NCBI GenBank assembly: GCA_002411175.1
Contig: DHRN01000011.1
Coordinates: 1-18,349 of the forward strand
From: Anaerolineaceae bacterium UBA5311
GTDB taxonomy: Bacteria > Chloroflexota > Anaerolineae > Anaerolineales > Anaerolineaceae
Reading direction: 5' to 3'
DNA: 18,349 nt
The notes beneath the pieces were generated by a model. It did no database searches. It was given only the letters and a program-made list of their open reading frames with translations, and was not told the origin of the DNA. Numbering within the stretch: position 1 is the first letter of the stretch; the number at the start of each line of letters is the position of its first letter. The position numbers and the translations under genes are program-made. Positions 7,473-14,370 of the stretch are shown in pieces.

Positions 7473-9962
7473 TCAAGCCGTATCGTCGGAATCGCTTTTT
7501 GAGGCTGCTTTGCGGCTGCGCTTTTTTGCGGGTCGTAAGCCGTTTTGATATTTTAGCTCCCCGACGATGGAGTTTTCGAGCACCGTGTCCATGTGGTCGA
7601 CCAAAACTATCACAAGTTCCTCGCGTATCCGCTGCGGAACTTCGACGAGGTCCTTTTCGTTCTTTGTGGGAATTAAAACCTTCTTAAGACCCGAACGATG
7701 GGCGGTAAGCACTTTTTCCCGTACTCCGCCAATCGGCAGAACCCTTCCCCTGAGTGTAATTTCTCCGGTCATGGCTACTTCATGGCTGACAGGCACGCCC
7801 AAAACGGAAGAAATTAAAGCTGTGGCGAGCGTGATCCCCGCGCTGGGTCCATCCTTGGGGATGGCTCCCTCGGGGACATGGATGTGAATATCGGTTTCTT
7901 CAAAAAAATCATCGGGGATCTCAAATAATTTTTGCTTTGACTTCAGGTAGCTTAGAGCTGCCTGGGCAGATTCCTGCATGATTTCACCGACCTGACCTGT
8001 AATCTGAAGATTGCCCTTGCCGGCAACCACCAATACTTCGACAGGCATTATTTCCCCACCGTTCTCCGTCCATGCGATCGCGGTCGCCATTCCAATTTCA
8101 TCCTTCGCTTCCGCGGTCATCGGGAAGAATTCAATTGGACCGAGCAGTTCGCTCACCAAATTAGGATCGACAAGAGTGGGGAATTCGCTGCCTTCCGACT
8201 TTTTCGTGGCAATTTTACGCAGCACAGTGCCAATTTCCCGTTCGAGGTTGCGCACACCGGCTTCATAGGTGTAACTGGCGATAATCAATCGCAGCGCTTC
8301 ATCTGTGAACTCGATCGGTTCTTCATCCAGTCCGTTTTCCAACATCTGATCAGGAATCAGAAACTGCCTGGCAATGGCAATTTTGTCCTCTTCGATATAT
8401 CCAGGAAACTCGATTATTTCCATGCGGTCAAGCAGCGCGGGCGGAATGGTCGCAAACGTGTTGGCGGTAGTGATGAAGAACACCTTTGAAAGATCGTATG
8501 GCACTTCAATATAGTGGTCGGAAAATGAAAAGTTTTGTTCCGGATCGAGCACTTCGAGCAGGGCAGCGGAAGGGTCGCCGCGAAAATCAGCACTGAGTTT
8601 GTCAATCTCATCGAGCATGAACAGGGGGTTGACCACTTTAGCCTTGGTCATGGTCTGCAATATTCTTCCTGGCATCGAACCGATATAAGTGCGCCGGTGA
8701 CCCCGGATTTCAGCTTCATCATGTACACCGCCCAGGGACATACGCACGAACTTCCGGTTCATCGCGGAAGCGATCGACTGTCCCAGCGAGGTCTTGCCGG
8801 TACCCGGAGGACCAACAAAACACAAGATCGGCAGCCGATATTTCTTAGGACGCAGGCTTCTTACTGCCAGGAATTCGACGACCCGATCTTTTGCTTTTTT
8901 GAGCCCATAATGATTTTTATCCAGAACCTCGCGGGCTTTGCAGACATCCAGATCATCTTCAGTTTCTTCTGACCAGGGCAGGTCGAGCAAGTAATGCAGG
9001 TAACTCGAGATCATGCTGTTTTCAGGCGAGAGCGGCGGGGCGGAACGAAGACGGTTTAGCTCCTTCTCAACGGTCTCGCGCACTTCATCGGGCAAAGTCG
9101 ATTTTTCGAGCTGCTCTTCGATCTTATAAATATCCGGATCTGCAGATTTTCCTTCGTTCAGTTCAACCTGCAGTCGGTTGATGTGTTCCCGCAGAACAGC
9201 TTCGCGCTGGTTCTTGTCGAATTCTTCGTGGATGCTGGTGAGGACCTTGATATCCAACTCCATCATGCGGGTCTGGGCTACCATCCTGGTATGCGCCAGC
9301 CTGAGGCGGGCTAAATCGTTACTCTCCTGCAGAAGTTCCATCTTTTCTATACCAGACAGGTATAGGTGGGCACCAATAAAATCTGCCAGCTTTCCAGCGT
9401 GGTCGATTTCGAAGGCATAGTCCAGCTTTTGTCGGTTCAGACTTGAAGGCAAACTGGCGAGTTTACCCAGGCTGACTTTGGCGCTGCGGATTTCACTTTT
9501 GACTTCGTTGGTGCGTCTTGCCGGTTCGTGAACAATTTCCACTTCAGCGTAATGACGACCTTGCTTTTCAAAGATTTTGATCAATCTGACCCTTCTGCGG
9601 GCTTCCATGAAAATTTCGTGCTCATCATCACCGCTGCGGGATGAAAAATCGAATTCCACCCCAAATGCCATTTCCATACCAACGGGGAGAATCGATTTGA
9701 TTGTCAGAGTTTCGATATCTTCGTCAATAGGATAGCAGACTATCAAAGTTTCATTTTTAAGGATTGCCTCCCTGAGTAAACCCGGGTCAGAGACCATCGA
9801 ATCATTGTAAAGCTGACTGGTTTCCTCTGGAAGCAGGGGATCGTTGAACATCATAATCAAAGGAGCAGTGAAGCGTTTTTCTTTGCTGGCGGTTCGGTTT
9901 TTGCTTAGAAAAACCGTGGTCTCGGTAGAGATGTTTTCAGGATAGTCGGTGTAATCGTCCAT
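7473..9962 (-). CDS. lon: ATP-dependent protease Lon (La)
   Basis: An 829-residue Lon protease, cytoplasmic, which unfolds and degrades damaged or regulatory proteins. The AAA+ module has Walker A GPPGTGKT (384-391), Walker B FMLDEID (448-454), sensor-1 Asn near 501 and GVRNLER (569-575). The protease domain has the catalytic Ser707 in PKDGPSAG and Lys750 in GGVREK, so the Ser-Lys dyad is intact. The N-terminal 200 residues are recognisable only by position: the usual opening LPxLPLRDxVVFP is missing and replaced by FTAPLIMMFNDPLLPEE, so substrate choice may differ. The C-terminus is a Lys/Arg/Ser-rich tail. It begins 20 bases after folC, and no CIRCE-like heat-shock element is visible upstream. 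A strong terminator follows the stop. Confidence 0.96.
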   Translation of the reverse strand: MDDYTDYPENISTETTVFLSKNRTASKEKRFTAPLIMMFNDPLLPEETSQLYNDSMVSDPGLLREAILKNETLIVCYPIDEDIETLTIKSILPVGMEMAFGVEFDFSSRSGDDEHEIFMEARRRVRLIKIFEKQGRHYAEVEIVHEPARRTNEVKSEIRSAKVSLGKLASLPSSLNRQKLDYAFEIDHAGKLADFIGAHLYLSGIEKMELLQESNDLARLRLAHTRMVAQTRMMELDIKVLTSIHEEFDKNQREAVLREHINRLQVELNEGKSADPDIYKIEEQLEKSTLPDEVRETVEKELNRLRSAPPLSPENSMISSYLHYLLDLPWSEETEDDLDVCKAREVLDKNHYGLKKAKDRVVEFLAVRSLRPKKYRLPILCFVGPPGTGKTSLGQSIASAMNRKFVRMSLGGVHDEAEIRGHRRTYIGSMPGRILQTMTKAKVVNPLFMLDEIDKLSADFRGDPSAALLEVLDPEQNFSFSDHYIEVPYDLSKVFFITTANTFATIPPALLDRMEIIEFPGYIEEDKIAIARQFLIPDQMLENGLDEEPIEFTDEALRLIIASYTYEAGVRNLEREIGTVLRKIATKKSEGSEFPTLVDPNLVSELLGPIEFFPMTAEAKDEIGMATAIAWTENGGEIMPVEVLVVAGKGNLQITGQVGEIMQESAQAALSYLKSKQKLFEIPDDFFEETDIHIHVPEGAIPKDGPSAGITLATALISSVLGVPVSHEVAMTGEITLRGRVLPIGGVREKVLTAHRSGLKKVLIPTKNEKDLVEVPQRIREELVIVLVDHMDTVLENSIVGELKYQNGLRPAKKRSRKAASKSDSDDTA

Positions 9963-9982
9963 ATTGAAGAATCAAAGTGTCC

Positions 9983-11356
9983 TTAATAATTTACTTGATG
10001 CCAGGTTGCCCTGGCTCCAGCAGCGATAAAAAGGCTGCCAGTGACAAGTATACCTTTAGAACCCCCGGCAAGGGAAATTGCTTTTGCCATCGCTTCTTCA
10101 ATAGTCGGTTCGGTGATCGCTTCAATATCGTATTCTGAAAGAAACTTTTTGAGCTCCGTGGGAGTTGCAGCACGGGGATGCAGGGATTGGGTGGCGATCA
10201 CCAACTCAGACCGCGGCAGAATCACGTTCAGCATATCCTTCATTGATTTATCAGCCGACGCTCCGAAGATCATGATGAAAGGGAGGTTGGGAAAGTATTC
10301 GTCGATCGTGCTCACGAGGCGTTCCATTGAGTCACCGTTATGGGCAGAATCGATCACTACTGGCGGATTCTCCCTGAGGATTTCAAACCTGGCGGACCAA
10401 TGTACATTCCTAAATCCGGTCTTGATGGATTTTCGGGTAATGCTGAAGCCAGCCAGCCGAATTTGGTCGAGGGCAGCGACAGCCGTTGCTGCGTTTTCGA
10501 CCTGGTGCTGCCCGAGTAAGGGCAAACTGAGTTTGAGTGGTGTGCGTGTGCTGATATTTCTTCCCTGGACCTTCTTTAACCGTGACTTTATCATGAAAGT
10601 CTGTTCCTTCAGGCTATGGCTGAGGGGCAGGTAGTCATACTCGAGGTCAACTTCAAAAAGCGGGGCATGCCGCTCCTTCGCGATTTCTCTCAAAGCTTCC
10701 AGCGATTCTGGTTTTTGGGGCGAAACCACAACCGGACGTCCGGGTTTGATAATACCGCCTTTTTCAGCTGCAATTTCGGTAAGCGTGTTGCCCAGAACGG
10801 ACATGTGATCGTAGGAGATCGATGTGATCACCGAAACCAGTGGGTCGACCACGTTGGTTGCATCGAGCCTGCCGCCAAGCCCGACCTCGAGCACGGCTAT
10901 ATCGACCTTCTCCCGCGCAAAATACTCAAAAGCGAGGGCAGTGGTAAGCTCGAAAGTGGTCGTTTCAGGCACCATTTCCGTAAGCGGTTTGAGCAGGTCA
11001 GCCAGCTCGATCACTTCGGCTTCCGGGATCATCTCGCCGTTAACTGTGATGCGCTCCCTGAAGTCTTCCAGGTGAGGCGAAGTATAAAATCCCACCTTAT
11101 ATCCGGAAGCCCTCAACGCTGAGGCGACCAGAGAGGCTGTGGAGCCTTTGCCCTTGGTGCCGGCGACATGGACACATGGATAGCGGCGTTCCGGATGGTT
11201 CAACAGGTCCATCAGCTGGTTCATCCGGTCCAGTTTGAAGAAACGATGTTTGTCATCAACATGTCGTTTCATGCTGAAGTCGACCCAGCTGTAAATCCAG
11301 TCCAGGGTGTCCTGATAGCGTTGATCTTGTGAAGAAAAAGCGGCTTGCCTATTCAT
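9983..11356 (-). CDS. folC: Folylpolyglutamate synthase / dihydrofolate synthase
   Basis: A 457-residue Mur-ligase-family enzyme that adds glutamate to folates (and possibly to dihydropteroate). Seen in it are the P-loop GTKGKGST (66-73), TSPHLEDFRERI (92-103), GLGGRLDATN (159-168), SYDHMSVLG (181-189), KGGIIKPGRP (199-208) and DSAHNGDS (336-343), all standard FolC landmarks. Length is slightly above the usual 420-430 because of about 30 extra N-terminal residues. Its ATG overlaps the end of the preceding gene by 8 bases and no clear ribosome binding site is visible, so translation is probably coupled. It is 20 bases ahead of lon. The metabolic role has no obvious link to the signalling-type genes upstream. 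Confidence 0.95.
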   Translation of the reverse strand: MNRQAAFSSQDQRYQDTLDWIYSWVDFSMKRHVDDKHRFFKLDRMNQLMDLLNHPERRYPCVHVAGTKGKGSTASLVASALRASGYKVGFYTSPHLEDFRERITVNGEMIPEAEVIELADLLKPLTEMVPETTTFELTTALAFEYFAREKVDIAVLEVGLGGRLDATNVVDPLVSVITSISYDHMSVLGNTLTEIAAEKGGIIKPGRPVVVSPQKPESLEALREIAKERHAPLFEVDLEYDYLPLSHSLKEQTFMIKSRLKKVQGRNISTRTPLKLSLPLLGQHQVENAATAVAALDQIRLAGFSITRKSIKTGFRNVHWSARFEILRENPPVVIDSAHNGDSMERLVSTIDEYFPNLPFIMIFGASADKSMKDMLNVILPRSELVIATQSLHPRAATPTELKKFLSEYDIEAITEPTIEEAMAKAISLAGGSKGILVTGSLFIAAGARATWHQVNY

Positions 11357-13292
11357 TTACCGGGTTCACATCCATCATCAAAATATAACCAATAATCGCG
11401 AAGTCACCGGAGCTAAATTGTACCAACAGGCATTCGCGGTTGAAAGTGTCGAACTTGCGTTCCGCCATCGGTAGCAGTGTCATGGTTGTTCCCACCGGGA
11501 TCCTGCCCGTGGCTGCAAAGTTGTCATAACAGTCATTCCTTGCCCATACTTCGCGGATCGTTTGAACCAGCATGATTGGAGTCGGTGTCACCGTGTACGT
11601 TGGCGTTGGTGAATAATCCGGCGTAGGCGTGAGCGTCACTGTCGCTGTTTGTGTCACCGTTGGAGTTAGCGTGATTGTCGGGGTCATCGTCACAGTTGGG
11701 GTTCGCGCGAGGTTTCTTTCGTATGCCGCATTCGAAATTCCCCTGGCTGCGAAAGTGATTCCTATGATCAACAGGGTGATGATAATCACAGCCCCCAAAG
11801 CGGCTATCAGGTACGTGGGCAGAAAAGCTCGCTTCAGCTCCAGGATTTTCGGATCCTGTGGAAATCGTTTGCGCGCTTTTGTACTGATTCTCAGCGCGTC
11901 AATCGCAAAATTCTTGTTGCCGGTTTCCAGGGCTTGTTCAGCCCTGGCGATAGCGTCTTCATTGGCGCTAATTTCGGTCTCAAGAGCGCTGATTTCATTT
12001 TCAAGAGCCAGACTCTGCGAGTCGTAGGCGTCCAGTTGGCGCAGATAATCGAGATTCTCACGGGCACCGTTTACTTTTTGCCTTGCAAGCGACGCTGTCG
12101 GCGCATTGGCGGCTTCTTCTTTGAATCGCTGTGTGTTATCCAGGAGCGATTGTATCGTTGCCGGAATAAGCAGGTCAAGCCGGTTTCGCAGGCGACCCAG
12201 CTGGGGGATTTCGCCGTATTTCATGCGGATTTTTTCCAGCTTGCTCTTAGCGTCAGCAAGCCTGGACGGGGGGATCTTGCCGCTAAGTGCGACCAGGTCG
12301 CTCACCTCGTTGAGCATGGCGATGTCTTCACGCACCTCGGCAGCTTTGTCGATGTATTCGGGGATGGCAACAGCGCTGGCAGCGGTCTGGATTTTCCCCA
12401 GTGCTGCCACCAACTCACCCTGAGCGAGCAGGTTTTCTCCTTCTTTATAGACGTCAAAAGCCTGCATCTGGTTTTCGAGGTCATGTTGCAGTTCTTCACC
12501 TTCGCGCCAGCGTTTAATACCGGCATCCTGAAGGTGATCAAAAGCTTCATCAAGATAGCTCAGGGCTACCTGGTAACGGAAAACGCGGGCGGCACTTTGC
12601 GCCTTCCCATAAGCCTTACCAGCTTCCGGAGGCAGGGCAACAGACGGAATGTTGCCCGAGCGCAGATACTCTTCGGCTTCGGCGTGGTGTTCCTGGGCGC
12701 GGGTCCAGCCAGGCTCCATCTGGATGACCTTTTCGTAGAGAGGGATGGCAGCCTGGTAGTTACCTCGGTAAAAGGCATCTTCCGCCTCGTCCATCATCCG
12801 CTCTGCTTCCGGGTCATGCGTGGACTGAAAGAATCGTTTCAAGGGATCGTTGTCGATCCCGCCCATGTCGTCTGCCCCGATGTTCGTCCGGGTGATCGGC
12901 GCAGGGGTACTGGCTGAAAGATCTCCCAAAATTGGTGCGGCTGGCGTTGCGCCGAATTCCTCTGGTGGTGAAAATTGCTCTTGAGTTGATCCACCTGCTG
13001 CCTCTGGCGGTTGGGCAGGACCCTGTGTTGAGGAGGAAGGTTCGCTTTTAGCAGGTTGTACTGCCTCAGCAGCAGCCCCGGACAGAAGCCGGCTTTTTTC
13101 ACGACGCAATTCCCGCAGCAAACGGTTGGCTTCTTCGAGATCGTCTGTGCTGACCTTGTCGGAGATCCGGTTGGTCGCCAGGGCTTCGAGGTAGGTCGAA
13201 AGCGCGTTTTCTGCTTGCTCAAGGCTTTCCAGGCTGGGGTCTGAGGTTGAATTAAGTAAAAGTTTTGCCTGTTCAATTAATGAACTTATCAT
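11349..13292 (-). CDS. Single-pass membrane protein: TPR-like cytoplasmic part, Thr/Pro stalk, small outer domain
   Basis: A 647-residue protein of no named family. In order: helical segment (1-70), disordered Ser/Pro/Gln-rich linker (75-145), a TPR-like unit (about 165-210: EDAFYRGNYQAAIPLYEKVIQ), further helical repeats and coiled coil (225-480), one membrane helix (about 493-515), a Thr/Pro-rich tract with repeated TPT and TVT (531-573), and a compact C-terminal domain (574-647) with Cys588 and Cys621, which could form a disulfide. The basic residues KARKR (472-476) and KR (488-489) before the helix put the N-terminus in the cytoplasm and the C-terminal domain outside. That domain has a GTTMTLLP...LLVQF...GYI pattern like SH3b wall-binding domains, but the match is weak. 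The start is supported by AAAGGA. It follows two kinase-like genes and could be their membrane partner or substrate. Confidence 0.75.
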   Translation of the reverse strand: MISSLIEQAKLLLNSTSDPSLESLEQAENALSTYLEALATNRISDKVSTDDLEEANRLLRELRREKSRLLSGAAAEAVQPAKSEPSSSTQGPAQPPEAAGGSTQEQFSPPEEFGATPAAPILGDLSASTPAPITRTNIGADDMGGIDNDPLKRFFQSTHDPEAERMMDEAEDAFYRGNYQAAIPLYEKVIQMEPGWTRAQEHHAEAEEYLRSGNIPSVALPPEAGKAYGKAQSAARVFRYQVALSYLDEAFDHLQDAGIKRWREGEELQHDLENQMQAFDVYKEGENLLAQGELVAALGKIQTAASAVAIPEYIDKAAEVREDIAMLNEVSDLVALSGKIPPSRLADAKSKLEKIRMKYGEIPQLGRLRNRLDLLIPATIQSLLDNTQRFKEEAANAPTASLARQKVNGARENLDYLRQLDAYDSQSLALENEISALETEISANEDAIARAEQALETGNKNFAIDALRISTKARKRFPQDPKILELKRAFLPTYLIAALGAVIIITLLIIGITFAARGISNAAYERNLARTPTVTMTPTITLTPTVTQTATVTLTPTPDYSPTPTYTVTPTPIMLVQTIREVWARNDCYDNFAATGRIPVGTTMTLLPMAERKFDTFNRECLLVQFSSGDFAIIGYILMMDVNPVNE

Positions 13293-13324
13293 AGTAATTT
13301 CCTTTCAAAACGACAGCGTGATCT

Positions 13325-14335
13325 TTACAGTCGTTTTGAGTGCAATACCTGCAGCGCATTTTTCATCTCGGTGGGGGTGGTAAACTGTCCATCGAGCGCG
13401 TTATCAAGGAATTTCATTTCCTGTTCATTTAGCCGATTTTGCACGTCAAAAGAATAACTTGCCTTATAGTGTGTTGGAGAATTGGCGATATCTTCCGGTC
13501 GGTTGGGTCCCACGGCGACAGTGCCGGGGGCTTGCCTGCCGGTAAAGATATGATGCAGGGCTCGCGAACTGAGCTGTATCATATCGGCTTGCTGAACCTC
13601 CACCGAAAAATTAGTTGGCTGCCAGTGACCGATGTTCCAATCGATCATGATTACCTTTTCACGGATATCGTTCCAATAGTAATGAAGCAATTTATGATCG
13701 AGGAAGGTAGCCCCGCGGCTGTGCGCCTGTTCCAGGATGGTGCAGATCTGGATGCCAATATCGAGAACCTGTTTCATGCTCAGGTTGCGCACGAAATTTC
13801 CACGTGTGTAGCCGGCATCGCAAAGCAAATAGAGGTTTTCTTCCCAGCGTCGTTCCAAAACAAGAAAAGGCAGCCAGTTATCCTGGATGCGCTCTTCAAA
13901 TTGTGCCAGAACGTCCTCAATATCATCAACTTCGAATACTGCCAGATCTCCTTTGATTTTGACGCCTTCGCCCTGCTTTTGCATTTGTTTGGTAAGCGGG
14001 GCAATTTCGGCAGGCCAGATAGTATTCGGGTCTGTTTTGAGGAAACCCGCCTGCAGCATGTGTGTCATCCCCTCTATGCCGCGCATATTCGCGAGAATAT
14101 TATATTCTTCGAGGAACAAAGGTTTGGCGTAAGAGATTTTGTCGTGCCGCATCACCTTGAAAGCCGGATTATAACCAAAGGGCGAAGGTCCCGCCGTGTG
14201 TTTGTATAGAAAAACGCGTGCGCTTGAACCACCGGCTTCGGGGATGGCAAAATCATGCTGACCAGCGGTCAGCCATGTATCGAGGGGTTCTGCCAGGTAA
14301 AAACCACTGCTGGCGTCAAGTCTGATTTGTTGCAT
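13325..14335 (-). CDS. Divergent protein-kinase-like protein (smaller of a pair)
   Basis: A 336-residue protein with a degenerate kinase fold. Landmarks are a Gly-rich turn (AGGSSARVFLY, 34-44), AFK with Lys60 at the ATP-anchoring position, FLEEY (74-78) at helix C, VLERRW (159-164) near the hinge, AHSRGATFLDHKLLHYYW (204-221) at the catalytic loop, and IDWNIG (231-236) at the metal-binding loop. In place of HRDxKxxN it has FLDxKxxH: Asp213 and Lys215 are kept, His218 replaces Asn, and DFG becomes DWN. It may be a weak kinase, a nucleotide-binding scaffold or a pseudokinase. There is no signal peptide or membrane helix. The start has GAAAGG 5-8 bases upstream. It lies 35 bases after the larger kinase-like gene and 32 before the membrane protein gene, so all three are probably co-transcribed. 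Confidence 0.7.
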   Translation of the reverse strand: MQQIRLDASSGFYLAEPLDTWLTAGQHDFAIPEAGGSSARVFLYKHTAGPSPFGYNPAFKVMRHDKISYAKPLFLEEYNILANMRGIEGMTHMLQAGFLKTDPNTIWPAEIAPLTKQMQKQGEGVKIKGDLAVFEVDDIEDVLAQFEERIQDNWLPFLVLERRWEENLYLLCDAGYTRGNFVRNLSMKQVLDIGIQICTILEQAHSRGATFLDHKLLHYYWNDIREKVIMIDWNIGHWQPTNFSVEVQQADMIQLSSRALHHIFTGRQAPGTVAVGPNRPEDIANSPTHYKASYSFDVQNRLNEQEMKFLDNALDGQFTTPTEMKNALQVLHSKRL

Positions 14336-14370
14336 AATACCTTTCGCAAAGTCTGGCTATTTTACCATTG

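Noticed and set aside
11934..12917. 327-codon plus-strand frame opposite the membrane protein gene
   Set aside because: The minus-strand protein shows TPR-like helices, a membrane segment and a coherent layout; the plus frame is a shadow.
13439..14209. 256-codon plus-strand frame opposite the smaller kinase-like gene
   Set aside because: The minus-strand frame has a ribosome binding site, kinase motifs and operon spacing; the plus frame has none of these.
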